NCBI GenBank assembly: GCA_001298555.1 | Contig: LJCW01000109.1 | Coordinates: 1 to 64,000 of the forward strand | Direction: 5' to 3' | Source of the DNA: Actinobacteria bacterium OV450 | GTDB taxonomy: Bacteria > Actinomycetota > Actinomycetes > Streptomycetales > Streptomycetaceae | DNA length: 64,000 bases | In this document: piece by piece, positions 8,557-17,456 of the stretch | How the letters are laid out: each line of letters begins with the position of its first letter | Position numbering within the stretch: position 1 is the stretch's first letter | Notes under the pieces: generated by a model | Database searches by the model: none | What the model saw: only the letters and a program-made list of their open reading frames with translations | Told to the model about the DNA's origin: nothing | Position numbers and translations under genes: made by a program

Positions 8557-8735
8557 CCGACGCGGTCCGGTTGTGTGGCCCGGCGGAGCGACCCGGGGCC
8601 GACCCGGCGGCGCCGCCCCGCGACCTGGTCCGGTTCCGCATGAGACTCCCGCTCGGGGGAAGACGCTGCAGGCACGCGCTGAGCGCACACGCGAGGACCG
8701 GCTCAGGGCCGGCAGATGAGCCTGAGAGGTGGAGC

Positions 8736-8957
8736 ATGACCCCGAGGCGAACGGGCCAGAGCCCGAGCCCGACGGACGCCCCCGCCCCCGGCAAGGACCG
8801 CCCGAGTCCTTGGAGTGACTTCCACAGCGTTCTGGACCAGATGTTCGACCTGCTGGAAGGCGGCCGACAGGGCGACGGGGTTCCGGCACCGGGAAGCCCG
8901 CCCCGCAGGCAGGCGGCCGCCGCCGGACGCCGTGCGCCGGAGGACGCGTCTGCTTGA
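8736..8957 (+). CDS. Small hypothetical protein
   Basis: A possible 73-residue protein with a good Shine-Dalgarno (GAGAGGTGGAG) before ATG 8736. The only ordered-looking part is W-S-D-F-H-S-V-L-D-Q-M-F-D-L-L-E-G in the middle; both ends are Pro-, Arg- and Ala-rich and probably disordered. No family is recognised. It lies between the DUF6098 gene and the amidotransferase pseudogene on the same strand. Confidence 0.35.
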   Translation: MTPRRTGQSPSPTDAPAPGKDRPSPWSDFHSVLDQMFDLLEGGRQGDGVPAPGSPPRRQAAAAGRRAPEDASA

Positions 8958-9128
8958 AAGGGCTTGCGCGTGGGCAGGCGCCCGGCAAGTTGACCGCCCG
9001 TTCGGACCGGCCCGTACGCGCTGGATCGGACCGGCACAGGAGAGCAGACACATGGTGTGCGTGACCCGGCCCCCCGAGAGACGTGCGGTGCCGCGGGCGT
9101 CCTGCGGCAAGGTCCCGGGAGGCGTGTC

Positions 9129-10909
9129 ATGTGCGGCCTGACCGGGGAAGTGTGCTTCGACGGAAGCCGCCCCGACATGGCGGCGGTCGAGCGCATGACC
9201 GATGCGCTGGAGTTCCGGGGACCCGACGGCAGGGGGTTGTGGTCACACGGGGCGGTGGCCCTGGGGCACAGACGGTTGAAGATCATCGACCTGTCCGAGC
9301 GCGGGGCACAGCCCATGACCGACAGCCGGCTGGGTCTCACCGCGGTCTTCAACGGCTGCATCTACAACCACCGTCCGCTGCGTGCCCGCCTGGAAGGGCT
9401 CGGGCACCGGTTCTTCTCGGACTCCGACACCGAGGTCCTCGTCAAGGCCTACGCCCAGTGGGGACCGGAGTGCGTCGACTTCTTCGCCGGCATGTTCGCC
9501 TTCGCCATCGTCGACCACGAGACGGGCCGCGTCGTGCTCGGCCGCGACCGGCTGGGCATCAAACCCCTCTACGTGAACCAGGATTGCAGCCGGCTCCGCT
9601 TCGCCTCCACCCTGCCGGCCCTGCTGGCGGGAGGGGGAGTCGACACGTCCATCGATCCGGCGGCGCTCCACCAGTACTTGAGCTGGCACGGCACGGTGGT
9701 CGCGCCGCGTACCGTGCTGGCCGGTGTACGGAAGCTCCCGCCGGCCACGGTCAGGGTCGTCGAGCCCGATGGCTCTCACCGTGACCACCGCTACTGGCAG
9801 CCCTCGTACACCCGGCACTCCGAGCTGGGAAGCGACCCGGTGCTCTGGCGGGAGGCCGTGCACGACGCGCTGCGCACGGCGGTGAGGCGTCGTATGGTTG
9901 CGGACGTCTCCGTGGGCGTCCTCCTCTCGGGCGGCCTGGACTCCAGCCTGATGGTGGCGGTCCTGGCCGAGCAGGGGTACCGCGACGTCCCGACCTTCGC
10001 CATGGGTTTCGAGGAGGAGAACGGCGAGGAGGGCGAGGAGTTCGCGTACTCGGACCTGATCGCCCGCCGCTTCTCGACCGATCACCACCAGTTCATGATC
10101 CCCTCCGACCGGCTTCCGGTAGCGCTGGAGGCCGCGATCAGCGCCATGAGCGAGCCGATGGTCAGCCATGACGCCGTGGCCTTCCACATGCTGTCCGAAC
10201 AGGTCTCGAAGGAGGTCAAGGTCGTCCTGTGCGGGCAGGGCGCGGACGAGGTGTTCGCGGGCTACCACTGGTATCCGCGAATTGCCGCCGCCCCCCGGCG
10301 GCAGCGGTCGACACCTATGCCCGTGCGTACTTCGACCGGACGCACACCGACCTCACCGCCATGCTCCACCCGGACCTCGCCCTCGGCCGCGACGCCTCTA
10401 CGGACTTCGTGCGCGAGCACATGGCCGCTGCCGGAGCCGAGACCGCCCTGGACGCGGCTCTCCGTATGGACATCCACGCGCTCATGCCCGACGACCCCGT
10501 CAAGAGGGTCGACAACATGACGATGGCCTGGGGGCTGGAGGCGAGGGTGCCGTTCCTGGACCACGAGCTCGTCGAGCTGGCAGCCGCCTGCCCGCCGGAG
10601 CTGAAGCTCGCACAGGGCGGCAAGGCCGTGCTCAAGGACGTCGGACGGACCGTTCTGCCCCGCGAGGTCGTCGACCGCCCGAAGGGCTACTTCCCGGTCC
10701 CGGCCGTGCGGCACATGGCCGCACCCGTGCTGGCCCGGGTGCGGGACGCCCTCAGGGCCCCGGAGGCACGCCGGCGCGGGATCTTCGACGAGCACCTCGT
10801 GGACGAGCTGCTCGCGGCGCCCAACCGCCACCGGGCCAGGCGCGGGGCGAACACCCTGTGGCAGGTGGCGACGCTGGAGATGTGGCTCCAGGCGCACGGC
10901 ATCCACTGA
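9129..10909 (+). pseudogene. Asparagine-synthetase-like amidotransferase (N-acetylglutaminylglutamine amidotransferase type), frameshifted
   Basis: The gene encodes a class II glutamine amidotransferase joined to an ATP-dependent amide ligase. Cys2 of M-C-G-L-T-G is the glutaminase nucleophile, and the synthetase pyrophosphate loop reads L-L-S-G-G-L-D-S-S. The C-terminal half (V-K-R-V-D-N-M-T-M-A-W-G-L-E-A-R-V-P-F-L-D, then D-R-P-K-G-Y-F-P-V-P) continues in the -1 frame from about 10275-10300, after G-Y-H-W-Y-P. The break falls at a run of six C and neighbouring GGC repeats, so one base has been lost or misread. Joined, the product would be about 590 residues, the size of the subfamily that makes N-acetylglutaminylglutamine amide, an osmoprotectant. 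Its usual GNAT/ATP-grasp partner is not nearby. GGGAGG precedes the start. Confidence 0.85.
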
Positions 10910-10931
10910 ACGCCCCGTGGCCACTCGTGCA

Positions 10932-10970
10932 CCGCCGCGGCCGCCGTGCACAGGGGCGTGGCCGCGGCGG
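10932..10970. terminator. Bidirectional terminator between convergent genes
   Basis: CCGCCGCGGCC at 10932-10942 pairs with GGCCGCGGCGG at 10960-10970. It lies between the ends of the amidotransferase pseudogene (plus) and the catalase gene (minus). Confidence 0.65.
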
Positions 10971-10979
10971 CGGGCGTCG

Positions 10980-13262
10980 TCACCTCGCGGCGGGGAAGCG
11001 CTCCCAGACCCGGTGGGCCGCGAGCAGTTCGATGAGCGGGGGGAGTCCTCGGGCATCGGCCGTCAGGAGGACCCCCGGTTCGCCGGCGGTGATGCCGGCG
11101 GCCTCGAAGAGGGCTTCGGCGTCACCCCAGCCGGCGACGGCCTTGCCGTGCCGGTAGGCCTCGGTGAGCAGTGCCAGGAGGCGGGGGTCGCCGACGGCGC
11201 GTCCGGGGTCTCCGGCTTTGGCGTCGCGGGCCCCGTAGGCGTCGGCGCCGACCGCGGGCAGACCCGCGAACACCAGCGCGTCGAATTCCACGGAACGGGC
11301 CGTGGCGAAGGTGCGCTGGACGGTGACGGGGTCGCCGGAGCCGAGTACCCCACCGGCCGGCGCGATGACCAGGGGCACCATACCGGCGTCGAGCACGGCT
11401 TGGCGCACCTGCTGGACGTCTGCCATGTCGAGGGCGTGATCGGTGACGATGCCGACGACACGCCCGTCCACCGGCCAGGTGCGGCCGACCTGGGACAGGG
11501 CGGGGCTCGGCCGGACGTCCGCGAGGGGCTCGGTGGCCGCAGGCACCGGCAGCCCGAGCCCGGCCGCCACCTGGGCGCAGAGCTCGCCGTCGATGTTGGC
11601 GAGCACGGCCAGCGTCCGTTCCTTGACGGCCTGCTCGTAGCACTTGCCCAGTTCGAACGTGTAGGCGGCGATGATGTGTTCGCGTTCGACGGGACTCATG
11701 CTGAGCCAGAACAGGCGGGGCTGGGAAAAGTGGTCGGCGAAGGAGGCGGGTGCCTGGCGGACCTTGCGCCCGGCCGGAACCTCCACCGGCACTTCGATGA
11801 ACGCCCCCGTGTCGGCGCCGGCGAAGAAGGGGCAACCGCCGTCGAGGCTGTTCGGTTTGTAGGGGGCCACTCCGCGGTGCACGGCCGTCTGGTGCATGCC
11901 GTCCCGCAGCATGTCGTTGACGGGTGCGTGGGTGCGGTTGATCGGCAGTTGGGGGAAGTTGGGGCCGCCGAGCCGGGTGAGCTGGGTGTCCAGGTAGGAG
12001 AAGTTCCGTCCGGCCAGCAGCGGGTCGTCGGTGGCGTCGATGCCCGGTACCAGGTGGCCGGTGTGGAAGGCGACCTGCTCGACCTCGGCGAAGAAGTTCG
12101 AGGGGTTGGCGTTGAGCGTCAGCAGTCCGACCGGTCGCACCGGAGCCAGCTCCTCCGGGACGATCTTCGTGGGGTCGAGGAGGTCGATGCCCTCGAACAT
12201 CTGGTCGGCCGTGTCGGGGAAGGTCTGGATGCCCAGTTCCCACTGCGGGTACGCGCCCGATTCGATGGCGTCGAAAAGGTCACGCCGGTGGAAGTCGGGG
12301 TCCACGCCTGCCAGGATCTGCGCCTCCTCCCACACCAGGGAGTGAACGCCCAGCTTCGGCTTCCAGTGGAATTTCACGAGTGTGGTGGCGCCCTGCGCGT
12401 TGACGAGGCGGAAGGTGTGGACGCCGAACCCCTCCATCATCCGGTAGGAACGCGGGATGCCCCGGTCGGACATGTTCCACAAGGTGTGGTGGGTGGCCTC
12501 GGTGTGCAGGGACACGAAGTCCCAGAACGTGTCGTGCGCGCTCTGGGCCTGGGGGATCTCGCGGTCGGGGTGGGGTTTGCCGGCGTGGATGATGTCGGGG
12601 AACTTGATCGCGTCCTGGATGAAGAAGACCGGGATGTTGTTCCCGACCAGGTCGAAGACGCCTTCCTCGGTGTAGAACTTCGTGGCGAAACCTCGGGTGT
12701 CGCGCACCGTGTCGGCGGAGCCCCGCGACCCGAGCACTGTGGAGAACCGCACGAACACCGGCGTCTCGGAGTCCTTCGCGAGAAAGGCCGCCTTGGTGAC
12801 CTCCTGTGCGGTGCCGTAGGACTGGAAGACGCCGTGGGCGGCCGAGCCGCGGGCGTGGACCACCCGCTCCGGGATCCGCTCGTGGTCGAAGTGCATGAGC
12901 TTTTCGCGCAGGTGGTGGTCCTGCAGCAGCACCGGGCCCCGGGGGCCGGCCTTCAGGGAGTGGTCGGTGTCGTACAGCCGAGCCCCTTGGGCGGTGGTGA
13001 GGTACGCCCCGCTCTGCGCGACCCTCGCCTGGTCGGCACCGGTGGGCTGCCCGGTGGGGCTGACCGTTTCGGGGCCGCTCTGGTCCGGCTTCGGGGGCAG
13101 CGGCTCCCTCGGTTCGACGGGCTCACTCGACTGCGGGGAGACCGGGCCGGGCTTGCCGGGGACTCCCTCCGCGGGTCCGGGTCCCCCGGCCCCGGCCTGG
13201 TCGGGGTGCATGACGTCTGCGATCTTGTCTGCGACCGCCTTGACCGGGTTCTTCTCCGACAT
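10980..13262 (-). CDS. katE: Large-subunit monofunctional catalase (HPII/KatE type)
   Basis: A 760-residue clade 2 catalase that breaks down hydrogen peroxide in the cytoplasm. After a Pro-rich N-terminal extension (about 100 residues) come the distal heme histidine in V-V-H-A-R-G-S-A-A-H-G, the asparagine region G-N-N-I-P-V-F-F-I-Q-D-A-I, and the proximal tyrosine region R-N-F-S-Y-L-D-T-Q. The last 160 residues are the class I amidotransferase-like (flavodoxin-like) domain seen only in large-subunit catalases. Start at 13262 gives M-S-E-K-N-P with GGAGAAGCG just upstream; the frame is open far beyond but that part is GC-rich noise. It is divergent from the STAS gene at 13611. In streptomycetes this enzyme is part of the osmotic and stationary-phase response (known for the family; regulation here not shown). 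Confidence 0.96.
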   Translation of the reverse strand: MSEKNPVKAVADKIADVMHPDQAGAGGPGPAEGVPGKPGPVSPQSSEPVEPREPLPPKPDQSGPETVSPTGQPTGADQARVAQSGAYLTTAQGARLYDTDHSLKAGPRGPVLLQDHHLREKLMHFDHERIPERVVHARGSAAHGVFQSYGTAQEVTKAAFLAKDSETPVFVRFSTVLGSRGSADTVRDTRGFATKFYTEEGVFDLVGNNIPVFFIQDAIKFPDIIHAGKPHPDREIPQAQSAHDTFWDFVSLHTEATHHTLWNMSDRGIPRSYRMMEGFGVHTFRLVNAQGATTLVKFHWKPKLGVHSLVWEEAQILAGVDPDFHRRDLFDAIESGAYPQWELGIQTFPDTADQMFEGIDLLDPTKIVPEELAPVRPVGLLTLNANPSNFFAEVEQVAFHTGHLVPGIDATDDPLLAGRNFSYLDTQLTRLGGPNFPQLPINRTHAPVNDMLRDGMHQTAVHRGVAPYKPNSLDGGCPFFAGADTGAFIEVPVEVPAGRKVRQAPASFADHFSQPRLFWLSMSPVEREHIIAAYTFELGKCYEQAVKERTLAVLANIDGELCAQVAAGLGLPVPAATEPLADVRPSPALSQVGRTWPVDGRVVGIVTDHALDMADVQQVRQAVLDAGMVPLVIAPAGGVLGSGDPVTVQRTFATARSVEFDALVFAGLPAVGADAYGARDAKAGDPGRAVGDPRLLALLTEAYRHGKAVAGWGDAEALFEAAGITAGEPGVLLTADARGLPPLIELLAAHRVWERFPAAR

Positions 13263-13610
13263 CGCTTCTCCAGACACGGGGGACGGTTCCCTACGTGTGT
13301 CCCTGACCGCGGGTTCGAAAACGCGTACTGGCCTGTTCGGCGGTGCGATCGTCCGCGACACGAGCCATGCGACACAGTGGTCCGGCCGCAGCGCACGGCC
13401 CCGGAGGAGGGGGGGGGCCGGGGGCGGTGGTCGTGCGCCAGCGCCTCCGAGGGCCGTCCGGTTCACGGGGGCGTACGGTGAAAGCAGCCCGGCCGGGGCC
13501 ATCCGGTACCCGTCGGCGCCTGCCCGCCGCCACTGGAACAAGGAGATGCGGACCGGCGGACGAGGAGGCGGTCCATCAACCCCCACCCGTACCACTCCGC
13601 GGATCTGCCC
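13263..13610. other. Divergent intergenic region katE / STAS
   Basis: A 348-base region that must hold both promoters. It contains a G-rich tract near 13408-13430. I found no convincing consensus promoter and no coding pattern. Confidence 0.4.
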
Positions 13611-13964
13611 ATGCCGGCACCTGAGCTCAAGACCGACACGATCAACGTCGGGGCCGCAGTGGTCTGCGTTCTCTCCGGTGACCTGTACACCGGAACCGAG
13701 GCGGTCGGTGATCACAGCCTGCGCGAGGCGCTGGACCGGCTGCCGACGTTGCTCGCCGTCGACCTGAACGCCATCGACCTGTTCACCGCCGACGGCCTCA
13801 ACCTCCTCCTCGCCCTGCGCGACAGCGCCACGGCCCACGGCGTCCCCCTGGTCCTGGTATCGCCCAGCCGCGGGGTCATGCAGGTGCTGGAGACGACCGG
13901 GGCCGCCGGCTCCTTCGCCGTCTACGCCACGGTCGAGGAAGCGATCGCCCAGTACGGGCAATGA
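13611..13964 (+). CDS. STAS-domain anti-anti-sigma-like protein, atypical phosphosite
   Basis: A single STAS domain of 117 residues: beta strands V-V-C-V-L-S-G-D-L and L-L-A-V-D-L-N-A-I-D-L, a long central helix L-N-L-L-L-A-L-R-D-S-A and the later strand V-P-L-V-L-V-S-P. Canonical antagonists carry D-S-S-G, with the first serine phosphorylated by an RsbW-type kinase. Here the same place reads T-A-D-G, so the acceptor serine is missing. The protein may be constitutively active, or may act as a decoy or structural partner. An RsbW-like kinase gene follows 80 bases downstream on the same strand, suggesting a pair. Confidence 0.82.
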   Translation: MPAPELKTDTINVGAAVVCVLSGDLYTGTEAVGDHSLREALDRLPTLLAVDLNAIDLFTADGLNLLLALRDSATAHGVPLVLVSPSRGVMQVLETTGAAGSFAVYATVEEAIAQYGQ

Positions 13965-14044
13965 CCCGTCGCTGCGCCGTGTACTGACATGGACCCTGGG
14001 CAGGCGCTGGGCAATCGAATGCCGTCGGCCGTCCGGGAACCGCC

Positions 14045-14449
14045 GTGGGACCTCCCCAGTCCGCTGTCTTGCACCACCGTGAGCTCGACTTCGACCGTGG
14101 TGACGCGGAGGCGTGCGGCGCGGGGATCGCCTGTGTACGCCAGGCCGTGGCCGACTGGGATCTGGCCGCCGCCGACGACGCCACCCTGGTCGCCGCGGAA
14201 CTGCTCACCAACGCCTTGAAACACGCCGGCGGCCCCCGGCGCCTGAGCCTGGATCACAGCGGCGGTGTGCTGCGCATCGCCGTCACCGACCGCAGCCCGT
14301 CCCCGCCCCACCTGGGCGCTCACCGGGCGGACGCGATCGGGGGTCACGGCGTGTTCATCGTCGACCAGCTCGCACTGCGCTGGGGGACCCGGCCCGAAGG
14401 CGCCGGCAAGACGGTGTGGGCCGACCTGCGCATGGTGCCACGTAGGTGA
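14045..14449 (+). CDS. RsbW-like ATP-binding regulator
   Basis: A 134-residue single-domain GHKL ATPase. The N-box reads E-L-L-T-N-A-L-K-H-A, and the G-box region I-G-G-H-G-V-F-I-V-D; a D-R-S-P-S-P-P segment sits between. Such proteins bind sigma factors or phosphorylate STAS partners. It lies 80 bases after the STAS gene at 13611 and is the natural partner of that protein, although the partner lacks the usual acceptor serine. The GTG at 14045 is the best start in frame; the site upstream (GGGAACC) is weak. Confidence 0.82.
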   Translation: MGPPQSAVLHHRELDFDRGDAEACGAGIACVRQAVADWDLAAADDATLVAAELLTNALKHAGGPRRLSLDHSGGVLRIAVTDRSPSPPHLGAHRADAIGGHGVFIVDQLALRWGTRPEGAGKTVWADLRMVPRR

Positions 14450-14508
14450 CCTGACCGGCACCGACGCCTTCTGATGAAAAACTCCCGGCCATGAAGGACT
14501 TCCGGCCT

Positions 14509-15003
14509 TCACAGGCTGGTGAGGATCTGCGGCGACACGGTTTTGATCATGGTGTTGGTCCAGCGCATCTGCCGAAGGGTCTGGGGGTGACAGGCGGAGG
14601 ACAGGGCCAGGAGCCGGTCGTCGGCGGCGGCCTGTGCGTACTGGGCGAGCATCTCCCAGTGCAGGGAGTTCTCGGTCGCCGCCAGATGGAGCGTGCGCAG
14701 GTCGCGCAGGAGCAGCAGGCCGGGTTCGGGCCGGTGTCCGAGCGCTTCGGCGGCCTTCTCCCGCACGGCGGCGAGCAGACCTTCGCCGGGCCGGTCATCA
14801 GTGCCGCCGCGCAGGTCGAGCCCGTAGCCCCTGGACGCTTCCGCGATGCGCTCGGCGTGCTCGTCCGACCAGCGGGCGAGGTCGGTGGCCACGTGATGGA
14901 TCTCGTGTTCGGCGCGGTGGTGCTCGGCCACGGCGGCAAGTTGACTCTCCATGTGGCGTTCGCCGTGGTGGAGGGCGCGAAGGACGAGGGTGGCAGCGGT
15001 CAT
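14509..15003 (-). CDS. His-rich helical protein coupled to the molybdopterin oxidoreductase
   Basis: The 164-residue product is predicted all-helical with no signal peptide or membrane span. Nine histidines fall in the first 50 residues (12, 13, 17, 28, 29, 33, 36, 37 and 49), spaced so that many would lie on one helical face; this could bind a metal. No family is recognised with certainty. Its ATG overlaps the stop of the upstream molybdenum enzyme gene (ATGA), so the two are translated together. It may be a subunit, maturation factor or electron-transfer partner of that enzyme (inference from coupling only). Confidence 0.7.
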   Translation of the reverse strand: MTAATLVLRALHHGERHMESQLAAVAEHHRAEHEIHHVATDLARWSDEHAERIAEASRGYGLDLRGGTDDRPGEGLLAAVREKAAEALGHRPEPGLLLLRDLRTLHLAATENSLHWEMLAQYAQAAADDRLLALSSACHPQTLRQMRWTNTMIKTVSPQILTSL

Positions 15004-17456
15004 GGCCGTTCCTCCGTGGCATGGGCTCCTGGCCCGCCGACGGTGGCGGGGACGTTCGAAGGCTCGCTCGGGGCGGAGGCCGTGTTGGTCGGGGCCGGTG
15101 CCGGTGTCCCCTCGCCCCGGGCAACGCGTTCGATCCGGGCGGCCGCCGTCTTGTACAGGGGCTGTTTGGAGGCCGGGTCCCAGTCGGTGATCGTGGTCTC
15201 GTTCGCGGCCCGGCCTTCTGCGTCCGAGGCGGGGCCGTGGCCACCTGCGGTGTCCCAGTAGCCGTAGTGGAAGGGCACGAAGACGAGGCCGTCGCGGATG
15301 TCGGTGATCCGGACGCGGGCCTGCAGTGACCCCCGCGGCGTGGTGATCCGCGCCAGGTCTCCTTCGCGCAGGTCCCGTGCGGCGGCCTCGGTGCGGCTCA
15401 GCTCCACCCATACCTCGGGTGCGGCGGCGTTGAGCTGCGGCGCCCGGCCGGTCTTGGTACGGGTGTGGAAGTGGTAGAGGGTACGGCCTGTGGTCAGCTG
15501 CAGGGGGTACTCGTTGCTGGTGTCCTCGTGCGGCGGAAGGTACTCCGCAGCCTTGATGACGGCCCTGCCGTCAGGGTTGAGCGACCGGTACTCGACCACC
15601 TCGACGGACGCCCCGGTGACCAGGTCCTTGCCGTAACTCTCGCAGACGTCGGGGTGCGCCCAGCTGATGCCGTCGGTGTAGAGCCGCTCGGTACCGTCGG
15701 GGGCGTCCGCGTTACAGGGCCACTGGATGCCGCTCCCGCCGCGCAGCTTCTCGTACGTCAGGCCCGTGTAGTCGCAGGGGCGGCCGGCGCTGCAGCGCTT
15801 CCACGCCTCGAAGGCCTCCTCGGGCGCGCTCCAGCCGATCAAGGGGCGGCCGTCGCGGTCCCGGAAGTCCATGCGCCGCGCGTAGTCGAGAAAGATGTCC
15901 AGGTCGGAGCGGGCCGACCCGGGCGGTTCCACGGCCTTTTCCGACAGGTGCACGGTGCGGTCGGCGTTGGTGAACGTACCGGTCTTCTCCCCCCACGTCG
16001 CAGCCGGCAGGACCACGTCCGCCAGCTGTGCGGTCTCGGTGAGGAAGAGATCCTGGACGACGGTGAACAGGCGCTCCTGGCCGAGGATGCGGCGGATGCG
16101 GGCGAGCTCCGGCAGGGACACGGCGGGATTCGTGCCGCTGATCCACAGCATCCGCACCGAACCCTGTTCGGCGTAACGGAAGATCTGCATCGCAGGGGTC
16201 GGCGGGGCGTAATGGGGGATGGTCGACGGGTCCACGTTCCAGACGCGGGCCAGGTCGGCCACGTGCTGATCGTTCTGCCAGTTGCGGAAGCCCGGCAGAT
16301 CGCCGTTGGCCCCGGTCTCACGGGTGTTCTGGGCGGTCGGCTGGCCGTTCATCTGCAGCACGCCGCACCCCGGCCGCCCCAGCATCCCGCGGACCAGGTG
16401 CAGGTTGTTGACCTGCACGGCTGCCGCCGTCGCCTGGTGCGACTGGTAGAACCCCTGCAGCACCGTCGACATCAGCCGCTCGGCGCCGCCCAGCAGCTCC
16501 GCAGCCTCCTCGATCGCCGCGGCCGGGACATCGCAGATCTCCGCAGCCCAAGCCGGGGTACAGGGCGCGACCTGTCTGCGCAGCTCCTCGAAACCGACCG
16601 TATGCGAGTCGACGAAGGCGTGGTCGACCCGGTCGCGCCGGATGATCTCGTGCAAGAGGGCGTTGAGCAGTGCGACGTTGGTGCCCAGGCGGGGCGCGAG
16701 GTGCACGTCGGCCCGCCGGGCCACCATGGTGGGGCGGGGGTCCACGCACAAGAGGCGCGGCGGGGCCGCGCCTTCCAGCCTGTCCAGCACCCGCATCCAC
16801 AGCACCGGCTGCGTCTCGGCCATGTTGTGCCCGAACAGCGCGAGGGTGTCGGTGTGGTCCACGTCTTCGTAGGAGCCGGGCTGGCCGTCGCAGCCGAAGG
16901 ACTCCTTGAGCGCCTCGGCGGCCGTCGCGGTGCACAGCCGGGTGTTGCCGTCGAGGTGGTTCGTGCCGATCCCGGCGCGGGCGAGGACGGCGAGGGTGTA
17001 GTACTCCTCCAGGAACAGTTGCCCGGAGGTGTAGAAGCCGAGGGCTCCCGGGCCGTGCGCGGCGAGGAGTTCCTGGGAGCGTTCGACGACGCGGCCCAGG
17101 GCCGTGTCCCAGTCGCACTCGACCAGGCGGCCGCCCTCGCGCACGAGCGGGTTGCGCAGTCGGTCGGTGGCGTGGTTGGCCTGCCAGCCGAAAAGGTCCT
17201 TCGGCCCCAGGCGGCCGCGGTTCACCCGGTCGACGGACCTTCCGCGGACGCCGACGATCCGGCCGGCCTTCACCGCGATGTCCATCGCATCACCGTCGGA
17301 GTGGAGCACCGAAGCCGACTGCACCCACCTCTCGACTTCGTCGGGGGAGATGCCTTCGGCCAGAAACATGTCCACGCGGGCGGGCCAGGCCTCGCCGGGC
17401 CCGTAGGCGGTACGTCCACCCCAGGGCTGCGCGATGCGGTCCACAGACCTCTCCAT
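15000..17456 (-). CDS. Molybdopterin-dependent oxidoreductase lacking the N-terminal Fe-S cysteines
   Basis: An 818-residue member of the DMSO-reductase superfamily (assimilatory nitrate reductase/formate dehydrogenase-like). The probable Mo-ligand cysteine is kept in N-T-R-L-C-T-A-T-A-A, and the molybdopterin-binding segments (G-H-N-M-A-E-T-Q-P, V-D-P-R-P-T, W-I-S-G-T-N-P-A, D-V-V-L-P-A) and the C-terminal dinucleotide-binding domain (L-T-T-G-R-T-L-Y-H-F-H-T) are present. The N-terminal [4Fe-4S] site is not: residues 47-58 read S-A-S-V-L-H-S-D-G-D-A-M where the family has Cys, and the later position in G-R-L-G-P-K-D is Gly. The start is fixed by GGAGGTGCC. The downstream helical gene overlaps by ATGA. 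Substrate unknown. Confidence 0.9.
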   Translation of the reverse strand: MERSVDRIAQPWGGRTAYGPGEAWPARVDMFLAEGISPDEVERWVQSASVLHSDGDAMDIAVKAGRIVGVRGRSVDRVNRGRLGPKDLFGWQANHATDRLRNPLVREGGRLVECDWDTALGRVVERSQELLAAHGPGALGFYTSGQLFLEEYYTLAVLARAGIGTNHLDGNTRLCTATAAEALKESFGCDGQPGSYEDVDHTDTLALFGHNMAETQPVLWMRVLDRLEGAAPPRLLCVDPRPTMVARRADVHLAPRLGTNVALLNALLHEIIRRDRVDHAFVDSHTVGFEELRRQVAPCTPAWAAEICDVPAAAIEEAAELLGGAERLMSTVLQGFYQSHQATAAAVQVNNLHLVRGMLGRPGCGVLQMNGQPTAQNTRETGANGDLPGFRNWQNDQHVADLARVWNVDPSTIPHYAPPTPAMQIFRYAEQGSVRMLWISGTNPAVSLPELARIRRILGQERLFTVVQDLFLTETAQLADVVLPAATWGEKTGTFTNADRTVHLSEKAVEPPGSARSDLDIFLDYARRMDFRDRDGRPLIGWSAPEEAFEAWKRCSAGRPCDYTGLTYEKLRGGSGIQWPCNADAPDGTERLYTDGISWAHPDVCESYGKDLVTGASVEVVEYRSLNPDGRAVIKAAEYLPPHEDTSNEYPLQLTTGRTLYHFHTRTKTGRAPQLNAAAPEVWVELSRTEAAARDLREGDLARITTPRGSLQARVRITDIRDGLVFVPFHYGYWDTAGGHGPASDAEGRAANETTITDWDPASKQPLYKTAAARIERVARGEGTPAPAPTNTASAPSEPSNVPATVGGPGAHATEERP

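Noticed and set aside
9129..10909. Programmed ribosomal frameshift in the amidotransferase gene
   Set aside because: There is no slippery heptamer with a following pseudoknot that I can see, and homologues are made from one frame, so a mutation or read error is more likely.
10917..13481. 854-codon open frame on the plus strand
   Set aside because: Antisense to the catalase gene; its translation resembles no family.
13263..13961. N-terminal extension of the catalase frame by 233 codons
   Set aside because: The added sequence is Arg/Pro-rich, has no domain and overlaps the STAS gene; M-S-E-K-N-P with GGAGAAGCG at 13262 is the proper start.
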